A stretch of 64,000 nt of DNA. Origin: G958295645 sp965242735 (GTDB taxonomy: Bacteria; Gemmatimonadota; Gemmatimonadetes; Longimicrobiales; Gaopeijiaceae). The translations under genes were made by a program, and so were the position numbers. The stretch covers positions 1,922,001-1,986,000 of the forward strand of contig OZ251497.1 in the NCBI GenBank assembly GCA_965242735.1, in the 5' to 3' direction. The first letter of the stretch is position 1. Every line of letters starts with the position of its first letter. Under the pieces are notes generated by a model. It was not told the origin of the DNA. It searched no databases and saw only the letters and a list, made by a program, of their open reading frames with translations. Below, in pieces: positions 49,805 through 59,072 of the stretch.

Positions 49805-51768
49805 CGGAAGTTCCGAGGGAATTGGCTGCTTGATGGCTCGCAAGTCGTTGAGCAGCAGGGGGTTGCGGGATTTTCGGGGCGGCAGAACCTAGCCATGTAA
49901 CGCCGGAATCAAGCAGTTGATGCGGATGGCTTTCGGTGTTATCTTCATGGTCATGTACATCGACCGCGTGCCGAACCGCAAGTCTCCGCCCGCCGTGCTG
50001 CTGCGCCGCTCGTACTGGCAAGACGGCAAGGTGCGCAAGGAGACGCTGGCGAACCTGTCGAAGTGGCCGGACGAGCTGGTCGAGAACTTTCGCATCCTGC
50101 TCAAGGGCGGCGTCGCGGTGGAGTCGTTGGGCGGCGCGTTTCGCATTCTGCGCTCGCGCCCGCACGGCCACGTGGCCGCCGTCGTGGGCACGGCGCGCAA
50201 GCTGGGCTTCGAGCGGCTGCTGGACCGCAAGGCGTCGCGGCATCGTTCGCTGGCGGCGGCGATGGCGCTGGCGCGCATTCTCGATCCGGGCTCGAAGCTG
50301 GCGACGGCGCGGGGCTTGAGCGGCGAGACGCTGGCGAGCACGCTGGGCGAGGAGCTGGACGTGCAGGACGCCGGCGCCGACGAGCTGTACGCGGCGATGG
50401 ACTGGCTGCTGGCGCGGCAGGCGGGGATCGAGCGGCGGCTGGCGCGGCGGCATCTGAAGGACGGCTCGCTCGTGCTGTGCGACGTGACTTCGACGTACTT
50501 CGAGGGGCGGCATTGCCCGCTGGCGAAGCGCGGCTACTCGCGCGACGGCAAGCGGGGCTCGCTGCAGATCGTCTTCGCGCTGTTGTGCGCGGCCAACGGC
50601 TGTCCGGTGGCGGTCGAGGTGTTCGAGGGCAGCACGGCGGACCCGGGCACGCTGGGCGGCCAGCTGAAGAAGCTGTGCGCGCGCTTCGGGCTGTCGAAGG
50701 TCGTCGTGGTGGGCGACCGGGGCCTGCTGACGAGCGCGCGCATTCGCGAGGAGGTCAAGCCTGCGGGGCTGGACTGGCTCACGGCGCTGCGGGCGCCGGA
50801 GCTGAAGAAGCTGGCGGCCGAGGGCTGTCTTCAGCCGTCGTTGTTCGACGAGCGCAACTTGGCCGAGCTCGAAGCGCCGGCGCTGTATCCGGGCGAGCGG
50901 CTGGTCGTGTGCAGGAACCCGCTGCTGGCCGCCGAGCGGGCGCGCAAGCGCGCGGCGCTGCTGGCGGCGACGGAGGCGAAGCTCGCGCAGGTCGCCGAAG
51001 CGGTGCGCCGCGAGCGGCGGCCGCTGCGGGGCGAAGCGCGGACCGCCGTGCGCGCCGACCGCGCGCTGCGCTCGCACAAGGTGGGCAAGCACTTCGCCAT
51101 GCGCATGACGGACACGTCTTTCTCGTACGCGCGCGACGAGGCCTGCATCGCCCGCGAGGCGGCGCTCGACGGCCTGTACGTGCTGCGCACCAGCGTGGCG
51201 AAGCCGGACCTCGGCGCCGCAGACGCCGTGCGCGCCTACAAGAGCCTGAGCCGGATCGAACGCGCGTTTCGCAGCTTCAAGACCGTCGACCTCAAGGTGC
51301 GGCCCGTCCACCACCGGCTGGCCGGCCGCGTGCGCGCCCACGTCTTCCTGTGCATGCTCGCCTACTACGTCGAATGGCACATGCGCCGCGCGCTCGCCCC
51401 CATGCTCTTCGACGACCACGACGCGCAAGCGGCCGCCGCCGCGCGCGCCTCGCCCGTCGCGCCCGCCCGAGCGTCGCCCGCCGCCCGCGCCAAGGCGCGC
51501 GGCCGCAAGCGCACGCCCGACGGCCTGCCCGTCCACAGCTTCCGCACGCTGCTCGCCGACCTGGCCACGCTTGCGCGCAACCGCGTCCAGCCTCCCGGCG
51601 CCGCTCCGGCCGACATCCTCACCCAGGCCACCCCCGTCCAGGAACGCGCCCTCCGGCTCCTCGGCGTCAAGCCCTGAACAACCCGCCTGCCCAGAAGCCG
51701 ACACCTCCCATGACCCCTATCTCCAAGCCACACAACCACTTGCGACGACACACCGCCCAGAACTTCCG
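49805..51768 (+). mobile_element. IS1634-like insertion sequence (1,964 bp)
   Basis: The ends are inverted: left cggaagttc at 49,805, right end gaacttccg finishing at 51,768, with nine perfect terminal bases. The element is bracketed by the 6-bp direct repeat cttagc (49,799-49,804 and 51,769-51,774). Removing the element and one copy restores the host reading frame exactly (SAGLLALAAELVLV). It carries one transposase gene on the plus strand, in the same orientation as the host gene. It looks intact and recent. Confidence 0.92.
49953..51677 (+). CDS. IS1634-family (DDE) transposase
   Basis: A 574-residue transposase starting MYIDRVPNRKSPPAVLLRRS, the N-terminal form usual in this family. Probable catalytic acids: Asp in VLCDVTSTYFEG then RHCPLAKRGYSRDGKRG; Asp in VVVGDRGLLTS; Glu in SLSRIERAFRSFKTVDLKVR then PVHH. 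The C-terminal HVFLCMLAYYVEWHMRR is also typical of IS4-related enzymes. An ATG at 49,947 and an upstream one at 49,917 are in frame; 49,953 is chosen by similarity to family N-termini. There is no internal stop, so it is probably functional. Confidence 0.92.
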   Translation: MYIDRVPNRKSPPAVLLRRSYWQDGKVRKETLANLSKWPDELVENFRILLKGGVAVESLGGAFRILRSRPHGHVAAVVGTARKLGFERLLDRKASRHRSLAAAMALARILDPGSKLATARGLSGETLASTLGEELDVQDAGADELYAAMDWLLARQAGIERRLARRHLKDGSLVLCDVTSTYFEGRHCPLAKRGYSRDGKRGSLQIVFALLCAANGCPVAVEVFEGSTADPGTLGGQLKKLCARFGLSKVVVVGDRGLLTSARIREEVKPAGLDWLTALRAPELKKLAAEGCLQPSLFDERNLAELEAPALYPGERLVVCRNPLLAAERARKRAALLAATEAKLAQVAEAVRRERRPLRGEARTAVRADRALRSHKVGKHFAMRMTDTSFSYARDEACIAREAALDGLYVLRTSVAKPDLGAADAVRAYKSLSRIERAFRSFKTVDLKVRPVHHRLAGRVRAHVFLCMLAYYVEWHMRRALAPMLFDDHDAQAAAAARASPVAPARASPAARAKARGRKRTPDGLPVHSFRTLLADLATLARNRVQPPGAAPADILTQATPVQERALRLLGVKP

Positions 51769-51774
51769 CTTAGC
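51769..51774. repeat. Target-site duplication, right copy (cttagc)
   Basis: Direct repeat flanking the IS element, identical to 49,799-49,804. Confidence 0.9.
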
Positions 51775-52832
51775 CCTGGCGGCGGAACTCGTGCTTGTGA
51801 GGCAAGCGGACGGATCAAGCGAGTATTATCATGGCCTTTTTGCCAATCCGTACCCCCTCCTCGACGGTGTCGATATCTCGATCCGTTGGGGCCCCGCCGG
51901 AGTAGCAAGCCTGGGAGGGTACGTCGGTCTCACCAAGACGCATGGCGTCTATTATCCAATAAGCGCTTTCGATGTGCATGGTACCTTGGCGCACGAGCTG
52001 GGGCACAACCTCAACCTGCTCCATACCCCGGGCCGAAGCAACGCCGATCCGGACTTTCCGTACTCCAACGGCTCCATCGGCACCTACGGGTACAGCTTCT
52101 CGGACAGGTTCGTACGCGGTCTCGTCAGCCCAACGTTCCCGCGCCACTTGGACCTCATGGGGAGCTGCTTCCACTGCTGGATCAGCGACTACCACTTCAA
52201 GAAAGCGATGGACTACCGGCGCTCGCTCGCGTCCCGGGCAGGCCGCGCCCCGGTCGCCAGCGGCAAGACGCTGCTCTTGTGGGGAAGCGTCGAAGACGGC
52301 GGCGAGATGCGGCTGGAGCCGGCGTTCGCGTCGGACGGGCCCGTCAAGCTGCCGGAGTCGGCGGGCCCGTACCGCTTGGAGGGGCTCGCAGCCAACGGCG
52401 AGAGCCTGTTCAGGCTGGCGTTCTCTCCGGATCCGGTCGTCCATGGCGGCGGCGGCGGCACGTTCGTGTTCGCCTTGCCGTTCGAGGAAGCCTGGACCGG
52501 CGCGCTGGACCGCATCGAGCTGACCGGCCCCGAAGGCGCGACGGCTGTGGACCGGGCCGTCGGCGAACGCACAGCCATGTTGATCGACCGAGCAACGGGC
52601 CAAGTCCGAAGCATCGTGCGCAACTGGTCCGGAGCCCTCCCCGCCGCCTTCGGCGCACGCAACACCGTCGTGATTCGGCGCGGGCTGCCCCGCTAGCTAG
52701 CTAGCCGGGCCCAGCCCAATCCAGCGTCTTCGGCGCCTCGAGAGCCAAGCCGGCGGCGTGCGAGGCGACTGGGCGCCAGACATGGCCGTCGGGGCGGGCG
52801 GCGACGCACGGTGCGACGGGCCGCTGTCGCGG

Positions 52833-54365
52833 CTACCGACGGCCGCCGCCCTCCGAGCCGGAGGCGGGCGGGATGCGCAACTTGGCCCCGGCCCGCACAA
52901 GGTCGCCCTCCAGGCCGTTGTAGCGTCGCAACCGGTCCACGGACACTCCGTAGAGGCGGGCGATCAGCCAGAGGCTTTCGCCGGACGCCACGACGTGGAC
53001 GCGGACGCCTGGTTCGTTCCACGGGCTGGACGACGCGGATTTGGGCGCGTCCGAGGCGGCGGGGACGCCGGGATTTGCCTGGCCGGCCACGGCAGCCGGC
53101 GCGCGGCCCGCCCGGGGGACGACGAGCACGGTCCCGATCCGCATCCGCGTCGGATCCACGGACGGATTGGCCGCCCGAATCTCGTCCACCGCCACATCGT
53201 AGCGCCGCGAGAGGCTCCACAGCGTTTCGCCGGGCGCGACCGCGTGCTCGACAAACGTGACCCGCTCGTCGGACGGGATCGCCGCGAAGCGCTCCGCGAA
53301 GATCCCGCCGGTCCCGGCCGGGAAGCGCACGACCGTGGTCTTCTCCGCCGGCGCGAGGCCCCGCAGCAGGTGCGGATTGAGAAACTTGACCGTGTCCTCG
53401 GACACGCCGGCGGCGCGGGCCAGCACGTCCACGGAAGCGGCGCCTCGAACGGCCGCCGTGTCCAGCGCGAAGGGCGCGTCGCGGGCGCCGGGCGCGAATC
53501 CATGGGCCGCCGGGTCCTCCGCGGCGCGGGCCGCGGCCAGGAACTTGGGAATGAAGTCGCGCGTCTCCGCGGGCAGCTTGGGGCGGACCTGCCAGAACAG
53601 GCCGTCGCTGCGCGCCTCGCCGGAGGCGTGCTCTCGCAAGAGACGCTCGACGCGGCCGGGGCCGGAATTGTAGGCGGCCAGCGCCAAGAACCAGGAATGG
53701 AACTGCCGGTGCAGTTGCTCCAGGTAGCCCAGCGCCACCGGCGTGGCGCGGTAGGGATCGAAGCGCTCGTCCACGAGGGGCGTCACCTGAAGCCCGAGCC
53801 ATCGGGCGGTCTCGGGCATGAACTGCCAGATGCCCCCCGCTCCGACCCTCGACAACGCCTTGGGATAGTATCCGCCTTCGATGACCGGCAGGTACTTGAG
53901 CGAGGGCGGCAGTCCGCGCTTGGCAATCTCTTCGTCGATGAAGTCTTCGTAGCGTCCCATCCGCACCAGGGCCCGCTCGAACGGACCGCGTTCGCGGCTT
54001 CGCCAATGGTCGAGCCACCGCGCCACGTGGCCTTCGGCGTCCGCGTGCGCGGCCCACGGCGAACCGAGGATGGCGTCCGCGGAAGCCGCGACGGGCAGGA
54101 CGGACGACCGCTCCGGGGTCGGCGCGCGGAGCGGCCGGCCACCGTCGCGGACGGGCTCTCCTCGTTCGGTCGCGGCCTCCGGCAAGGGAGGCGGGGGAGG
54201 AATTCGGGTCCCGCACGACGGCGCGCCGACCAAGGCGGCGAGAATTGCGACGCCGGCGACGCGAGGCGGCTCGACGGCGAAACGCGAACGCTCGACCGCC
54301 CAACGTCCAGGCATGCCGCGACCGTCGGCGAGCCGGGTCCTGCCGCGCAAGCGCAAGCGGTCCAT
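52833..54365 (-). CDS. MltD-like lytic transglycosylase with two LysM domains
   Basis: Peptidoglycan-cleaving envelope enzyme. An N-terminal signal ends in a possible lipobox (AALVGAPSC). The SLT domain follows: ERGPFERALVRMGRYEDFI, GLPPSLKYLPVIEGGYYPKA with the catalytic Glu around residue 162, SRVGAGGIWQFMPETARWLG and LALAAYNSGPGRVERLL. Two LysM repeats lie near residues ~370-415 and ~455-500 (VAPGETLWSLSRRYDVAVDE; VASGESLWLIARLYGVSVDR). ATG 54,365 is chosen because GAGG precedes it by six bases. TTG 54,377 would overlap the guaB stop, and ATG 54,314 would give a shorter signal. It directly follows guaB on the same strand. Confidence 0.9.
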   Translation of the reverse strand: MDRLRLRGRTRLADGRGMPGRWAVERSRFAVEPPRVAGVAILAALVGAPSCGTRIPPPPPLPEAATERGEPVRDGGRPLRAPTPERSSVLPVAASADAILGSPWAAHADAEGHVARWLDHWRSRERGPFERALVRMGRYEDFIDEEIAKRGLPPSLKYLPVIEGGYYPKALSRVGAGGIWQFMPETARWLGLQVTPLVDERFDPYRATPVALGYLEQLHRQFHSWFLALAAYNSGPGRVERLLREHASGEARSDGLFWQVRPKLPAETRDFIPKFLAAARAAEDPAAHGFAPGARDAPFALDTAAVRGAASVDVLARAAGVSEDTVKFLNPHLLRGLAPAEKTTVVRFPAGTGGIFAERFAAIPSDERVTFVEHAVAPGETLWSLSRRYDVAVDEIRAANPSVDPTRMRIGTVLVVPRAGRAPAAVAGQANPGVPAASDAPKSASSSPWNEPGVRVHVVASGESLWLIARLYGVSVDRLRRYNGLEGDLVRAGAKLRIPPASGSEGGGRR

Positions 54366-54373
54366 TGGGCGCC

Positions 54374-55858
54374 TCAATGCGAGTAGTTGGGGGCTTCGCG
54401 CGTGATCGTCACGTCGTGAGGATGGGACTCGCGCAGGCCGCCGGACGTCACCCGCACCCAGCGGGCTTCGGTTCGCAGGCGCTCCAGCGACGCGGCGCCG
54501 CAGTACCCCATGCCGCTGCGGAGCCCGCCGACCATCTGGAACACGGTGTCCGACACGGGTCCCTTGTACGGCACGCGCGCTTCGATTCCCTCCGGCACGA
54601 GCTTGCGCGGCCCGCCGTCCTGGAAGTAGCGGTCGGCCGACCCGTCCTCCATGGCGGAGAGCGACCCCATCCCGCGCACGACCTTGAACCGCCGCCCTTC
54701 CAACAGGAACGCCTCGCCCGGCGCCTCCTCCGTGCCCGCGAACGCGGAGCCCATCATCACGCAGCTCGCGCCCGCGGCCAAGGCCTTGACCACGTCGCCC
54801 GAGTAGCGCACGCCGCCGTCGGCCAGGACCGGCGTCTCGCTCCCCGCCCCGCGCACCGCTTCCATCACCGCCGTGAGCTGCGGCACGCCGACGCCCGTCA
54901 CCACGCGGGTCGTGCAGATCGATCCCGGCCCGACCCCCACCTTCACGGCGTCCGCTCCCCGCTCCGCCAGCGCGCGCGCGCCCGCCGCCGTCGCCACGTT
55001 GCCCGCGATCAGGTCCGCGTCAGGAAACGCTTCGCGGATCCGCGACACCGCCCGAAGAACGCCTTCGGAGTGCCCGTGCGCCGTGTCCACGACCAGGAAG
55101 TCCACGCCCGCAGCGACCAGCGCTTCGGCGCGTTGGAAGTCCTCCTGCGAGGCGCCGATCGCCGCGCCCACGCGGAGCCGACCGTGGGCGTCCTTGCAGG
55201 CGTTGGGAAACTGAAGGCGCTTGGCGATGTCCTTGACCGTGATCAAGCCTTCCAGGCCGCCGTCCTCGTTCACGACGGGCAGCTTCTCGATTCGGTGGCG
55301 GTGCAGGATGCCCTCCGCCTCTTCCAGCGTGGTGCCCTTCGGCACGGTCACGAGGCCCTCCGAGGTCATCAGGGCCGAGACGGGCTGGGCAAGGTTGCTC
55401 TCGAAGAGCAGGTCTCGATTGGTGATGATGCCGACGAGCTTGCCGTCGTCCGCGACGACCGGGACGCCGCTGATCGAGAAGCGCGCCATCAGCCTGTGCG
55501 CCTCGCCGATCGACGCCGTGGGGCTCAGCGTGATCGGCTCGAGGATCATCCCGCTCTCGGACCGCTTGACGCGGTCGACCTCCTCGGCCTGCCGCTCCAT
55601 GGACATGTTCTTGTGGACGACGCCGACGCCGCCTTCGCGAGCCATGGCGATGGCCATGCCCGCTTCCGTGACCGTGTCCATCGCCGCCGAGACCAGCGGC
55701 ACCCGCAGAGCGATGCGGCGCGTCAGCCGCGTGGCGACGTCGACGTCCTTCGGATGCACCTCGGAATGCCCGGGCACCAACAGCACGTCGTCGAAGGTGA
55801 GCGCCTCCGGGAACGCCCCGGCCGGCGCGAGACCCTGCATGTCCTGGCCGCTCGGCAT
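54374..55858 (-). CDS. guaB: Inosine-5'-monophosphate dehydrogenase
   Basis: Makes XMP from IMP, the committed step of GMP synthesis. N-terminal EALTFDDVLLVPGHSEVHP, then two CBS domains (LMARFSISGVPVVADDGKLV; ILHRHRIEKLPVVNEDGGLE). The barrel holds VVDTAHGHSEGVL, ADLIAGNVATA, VGVGPGSICTTRVVTGVGVP with catalytic Cys ~315, PVLADGGVRYSGDVVKALAA then GASCVMMG, and the flap MGSLSAMEDGSADRYF. ATG 55,858 (MPSGQDMQG) is preferred over a longer frame because it gives the usual ~494-residue protein. Confidence 0.97.
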   Translation of the reverse strand: MPSGQDMQGLAPAGAFPEALTFDDVLLVPGHSEVHPKDVDVATRLTRRIALRVPLVSAAMDTVTEAGMAIAMAREGGVGVVHKNMSMERQAEEVDRVKRSESGMILEPITLSPTASIGEAHRLMARFSISGVPVVADDGKLVGIITNRDLLFESNLAQPVSALMTSEGLVTVPKGTTLEEAEGILHRHRIEKLPVVNEDGGLEGLITVKDIAKRLQFPNACKDAHGRLRVGAAIGASQEDFQRAEALVAAGVDFLVVDTAHGHSEGVLRAVSRIREAFPDADLIAGNVATAAGARALAERGADAVKVGVGPGSICTTRVVTGVGVPQLTAVMEAVRGAGSETPVLADGGVRYSGDVVKALAAGASCVMMGSAFAGTEEAPGEAFLLEGRRFKVVRGMGSLSAMEDGSADRYFQDGGPRKLVPEGIEARVPYKGPVSDTVFQMVGGLRSGMGYCGAASLERLRTEARWVRVTSGGLRESHPHDVTITREAPNYSH

Positions 55859-56038
55859 CCCTGAATATAGCCGGACCGTCGTCCGGCGGCGCAGAACCAG
55901 CCGACCGACTTGGGAGCGGCCCCGATCGACCAGGCCGGCGCCGAGACGCCGGCGGCCGCCGATCCCCCCGAGGTGCGGCTGGCGGGTCCCGCTCCGGCGT
56001 CCCAGCGCGCCAGCCACCCCGTGACGGAGACGCGAATT

Positions 56039-56488
56039 TCAGTCCCGCGGGTCGTCCTTCCCGCCGCCGTCGTCCACAGGTTCCCCGCGGGCTTCGCCGA
56101 CGGCTTCGTCGCGGCCGTCGTCGTCGGGCGCGGGAACGGTCGACCGCGCACCGTCCTTGCCGCCCGGCCCGGCCGCGCCGTCGCTCTTTCCCGCGCCCGA
56201 GAACTCGTCCAGCAGGTGCCGGCCCGCCGCCGTCACGCCGCTGAGTGCCCGGTCGGCGGCGGCGATGACCTGAAACGCCTCCCGCAGGTTGGACGGATTG
56301 AACGCGCGCTTGCGCAAGCGGTCCTCGATCCCCTCCGCAAGGCGCTGCAGCCCGCCCGCGCGCTTGGCCTCGCCGTCGGCGGCGTACTTGGACTCCAAGA
56401 AGTCGATGTAGTCCAGGACGGCGTAGACTTGCGCCTCGGGAAGGCTCTCCAGCTTGCGCATCACGCGGGTTCGGAGCACGTCGTGCAT
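56039..56488 (-). CDS. Small DUF2281-like hypothetical protein
   Basis: A 149-residue protein. Residues ~10-35 (MRKLESLPEAQVYAVLDYID then FLESKYA) resemble the short motif of DUF2281 and related small proteins. The middle is helical (LQRLAEGIEDRLRKRAF ... LREAFQVIAAADRALSG). The last ~55 residues are Gly/Asp-rich and probably disordered. No catalytic motif is seen and the function is unknown. It is separated from guaB by 180 bp with no recognised signal, and diverges from the acyltransferase gene by 71 bp. Confidence 0.65.
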   Translation of the reverse strand: MHDVLRTRVMRKLESLPEAQVYAVLDYIDFLESKYAADGEAKRAGGLQRLAEGIEDRLRKRAFNPSNLREAFQVIAAADRALSGVTAAGRHLLDEFSGAGKSDGAAGPGGKDGARSTVPAPDDDGRDEAVGEARGEPVDDGGGKDDPRD

Positions 56489-56559
56489 GGACGCAATAAC
56501 GCCGTCGAGCGCGTCTTGCGCAAGCGAGGGCCGCCTCCGGCGGAGTTATTTTGCTTGTC

Positions 56560-57423
56560 ATGGGCCAAGCCACGGATCATCGCTTTCTCCCGCTTCGCGG
56601 CGTTCCACTCGCCCGCGGAGCCGAGCGGCGGTACGACCGCTGGATCGCGGGGCTGGACGAAGAGCTCTCGGACCCGGCCACCGACCGCAACCAGCTGTGC
56701 CGCCGGGTCCTCGGAGACATCTACCTGCCCGGCGGAGTCACGGTCGACGAGGACGCGGCCCCGGGCGAGATGACGTTGCACACGCGCGTGCTCCTGGACC
56801 ACCTGGATCCGCGTCGCGTCACGCTCGAGCCCGAGTACTACGCGGAAGTGGACGTGGCCCGGTACAAGGAGGTCAAGCCGCTGATTTGGCTGTGGGAGAT
56901 GTTCGACCGGAGCCTGCTGGGCGAGAACGTGCATCTGGGCGTCAAGTTCCGGCGGATGCTGGCGAAGCGCATCTTCTCGAGCTGCGGAAAGAACTTCAAG
57001 GCCTTCAGCTACGTCAGGCTCTCCTTCGGCTACGGGATGGAAGTGGGCGACGACGTGGTGGTGCACCGGCACGTGCTTCTGGACGACCGCGGAGGCATCC
57101 GCATTGGCGACCGGGCCTCGATCGCGGACTTCGCGAACGTGTATTCGCACAGTCACGACGTTTCGGACGCCCAACGCGTTCGGACGCCGCAGACGATCAT
57201 CGGCGAAGGGGCGCGGGTCGCCTACCACGCCACGGTTCTCGCCGGCGTCCGGATCGGAGCCAACTCCATGGTCGGGGCCGGGTCGCTGGCGACGCGCGAC
57301 ACGGAGCCGGACATGCTGTACGTAGGGTCGCCCGCAAAGCCAGCGAGAAAGAAGCCTTCGCGCCCGCTCCGGCGGCGCGCGCCCGACCCCTTGGCCGATC
57401 GGCGGCCCGCGGGAGCCGGCTAG
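56560..57423 (+). CDS. Hexapeptide-repeat acyltransferase
   Basis: Probable O- or N-acetyl/acyltransferase of the left-handed beta-helix class. After a ~130-residue N-terminal region the chain shows hexapeptide turns: VGDDVVVHRHVLLDDRGGIR, IGDRASIADFANVYSHSHDV, then IIGEGARVAYHATVLAGVRI and GANSMVGAGSLATRDTEPDM. It ends in LYVGSPAKPARKK, the family's usual closing motif. The HSHD His could be catalytic. ATG 56,560 is used; a TTG nine bases earlier is in frame. The acceptor is unknown; the neighbouring glycosyltransferase suggests an envelope glycan (inference). Its last bases overlap the convergent gene by 4 bp. Confidence 0.82.
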   Translation: MGQATDHRFLPLRGVPLARGAERRYDRWIAGLDEELSDPATDRNQLCRRVLGDIYLPGGVTVDEDAAPGEMTLHTRVLLDHLDPRRVTLEPEYYAEVDVARYKEVKPLIWLWEMFDRSLLGENVHLGVKFRRMLAKRIFSSCGKNFKAFSYVRLSFGYGMEVGDDVVVHRHVLLDDRGGIRIGDRASIADFANVYSHSHDVSDAQRVRTPQTIIGEGARVAYHATVLAGVRIGANSMVGAGSLATRDTEPDMLYVGSPAKPARKKPSRPLRRRAPDPLADRRPAGAG

Positions 57424-59072
57424 GGCTGGGGCACGGCGGAGGGTTCTTCCACGCGAAGGAGCTTTCCGTCTTCCCATTCGGCAACCAGCCGGACGCCCGG
57501 CGCCGCCAAGACGTCGGAGACGCCGTAGCGCATGTTGTCGAACAGCTTCTCGACCCACACGATGCTGGTGCCGGGCACCAATTGGGTACCGAGCTCCTCG
57601 GCCCACAGGGACCGCGCGCGCTCCTCTTGCCCCAGCGAGAACCCGGCCACGCCGACCGCGGCCGCGTTGGGCAGTCTACGGTACTTGCCTGGCGGGGCGG
57701 TTCGGTCGTGGTACCAAAGCAACGGCGCTTCGTTGCTGTAGACGACGGCCCCCGCCCGCGCTCGATCCATGTTGCGCAGCGTGGCGGAGCCGTCCCAGTA
57801 GGCGCTGTTGTAGGCGCCCGACGTGGTGCTGCCTCGCTCTCTCCATTCGGCGGTGACGATCGCGTTCTGGCGAATGGCGAACGCGGCGTGCACTGCGCAC
57901 ACCACGATCAGCGCCGCGGTCAGCGCGCGCTTGGCGAGCGCCTCGCGTCCCTGCGCCTCGATGCGGAGAAAGCGATCCGCCAGCAACGCGGCCGCCGCCA
58001 GCGCCGGCAGGAACGCCGGCAAGAGAAACCGGCCGTCGATGGGCTGGCCCGTCGCCAGGGGCGCCGCCAAGAAGAGGAAGGCCAAGTAGGCGGCCGCGAA
58101 GGCAGAGAACAGGCGAACCGAGGGATCGACGAGCGGCGCCGGCGCGCGCCGAAGCGGGGACGCCCACGGACACGCGACCATGAAGCACACCACCAAGGCG
58201 CACGCCGCCCCCGCCGCGATCCAGGGCCAGTGGCCCAGCCATTCGGCTCCGCCTCCGGGCAGCGCCCAGATAGCCAGCGACTTGCCCGCGTGCAGCAGCG
58301 AGTCCAGCACGCCACTGCCGATCAGGCCCGTGCGGTCGCCCGTCAGGGTCCGCGAGACCGCCCAGTTGCGGCCGACGATCACCGCCAGCGGCGCCGTCGC
58401 GATCCCCCCGAAGACGGCCGCGCGCCCCAACCTGGCCGCGGCCCCGGCCCGCCGGTCGAGCAGCAGCGCGACCGAACCGAACGGGATCAGGATCGCGGCC
58501 GGATACCGGGTTGCCGCGGCCAAGCCGGCCAAGGCGCCCGCCAGCGCCGGCGCTCTCCATCCGCGCCCGTCTCGCAGGAACGCGTCCAGTTGCGCAAGCA
58601 CGGCCGACAGGAAGAGGATCATGAGCATTTCGCTGAGCATGTACGCCGCCCAGTAGCTCAGGGGATACGAGACGGCCGCGATCGCCACCGCGCTCCAGAC
58701 CACCGCTCGGCGGCGCACGCGGGTCGCCAGCCAGCGTCCGAACACCCACAGCGTCGCCGCGAGCGCGGCCGCGTTGATCCACCGCACTGCGTCCGGCGGG
58801 TCCACGCCGACCCGGCCGGCCGCCGCCGCGAGCAGGGCCATCAACGGCGGCCAGGTCGTCAACGGCTTGCCGGCATAGTCGACGAGTCCGTGACCCGCCA
58901 GCAGGTTCAGCGCGGAGGACCACGTCGCGATGCTGTCCGCCGTCACTGCGACGCCGCGCGGGGCCGTGCGGAACAGCATGTGCAGTCCGGCAACGACGGC
59001 CGCCAGCGCCAGGAAGACCCACAAGGACGCCCCGGGCCCTGGCGCCGCCTCGGACGAACGGCCTCCTTTCAT
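57420..59072 (-). CDS. GT39/ArnT-like integral membrane glycosyltransferase
   Basis: A 550-residue membrane protein with about eleven hydrophobic stretches. The N-terminal acidic loop after the first helix (VAVTADSIATWSSALNLLAG) and GLVDYAGKPLTTWPPLMALL recall the GT-C (PMT_2) fold. VVGRNWAVSRTLTG and GQPIDGRFLLPAFLPALAAA are also typical of this class. A ~110-residue soluble tail follows. Donor and acceptor are unknown. ATG 59,072 overlaps the stop of the upstream 98-residue gene (ATGA), so the two are co-translated. Confidence 0.82.
   Translation of the reverse strand: MKGGRSSEAAPGPGASLWVFLALAAVVAGLHMLFRTAPRGVAVTADSIATWSSALNLLAGHGLVDYAGKPLTTWPPLMALLAAAAGRVGVDPPDAVRWINAAALAATLWVFGRWLATRVRRRAVVWSAVAIAAVSYPLSYWAAYMLSEMLMILFLSAVLAQLDAFLRDGRGWRAPALAGALAGLAAATRYPAAILIPFGSVALLLDRRAGAAARLGRAAVFGGIATAPLAVIVGRNWAVSRTLTGDRTGLIGSGVLDSLLHAGKSLAIWALPGGGAEWLGHWPWIAAGAACALVVCFMVACPWASPLRRAPAPLVDPSVRLFSAFAAAYLAFLFLAAPLATGQPIDGRFLLPAFLPALAAAALLADRFLRIEAQGREALAKRALTAALIVVCAVHAAFAIRQNAIVTAEWRERGSTTSGAYNSAYWDGSATLRNMDRARAGAVVYSNEAPLLWYHDRTAPPGKYRRLPNAAAVGVAGFSLGQEERARSLWAEELGTQLVPGTSIVWVEKLFDNMRYGVSDVLAAPGVRLVAEWEDGKLLRVEEPSAVPQP

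Larger units (their letters stand above)
46698..52696 (+). pseudogene. Disrupted lipoprotein: Big_2, seven Big_1 domains and a zinc metalloprotease domain
   Basis: Ancestral product about 1,340 residues. GTG 46,698 opens a lipoprotein signal (RRWLLACTAVVAMASC), followed by a Big_2 Ig-like domain (VSLAIVPSSVTFASLGDTAV). Near 46,990 one base appears lost: the frame runs into TGA at 46,995, while the next frame continues TASFQDLSATAGVTV. Seven Big_1/invasin-like repeats follow. Near 49,290 the frame shifts again, from SVPLIAGRPGA to RVFAVGDGSPTARFRPLALF. The frame then runs to ADTTSAGLLA, where the insertion element sits. Beyond it the frame resumes LALAAELVLVRQADG and carries AHELGHNLNLLH (a HExxHxxxxxH zinc site), the Met-turn-like DLMGSC and HCWISDYHFKKAMDYRR, as in M66/metzincin-like surface proteases. 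It ends with tandem TAGs at 52,694. Sequencing errors could explain the frameshifts but not the insertion. Confidence 0.85.

Noticed and set aside
49805..49892. C-terminal residues GSSEGIGCLMARKSLSS of the truncated protease half
   Set aside because: These are read into the insertion element and are not part of the ancestral protein.
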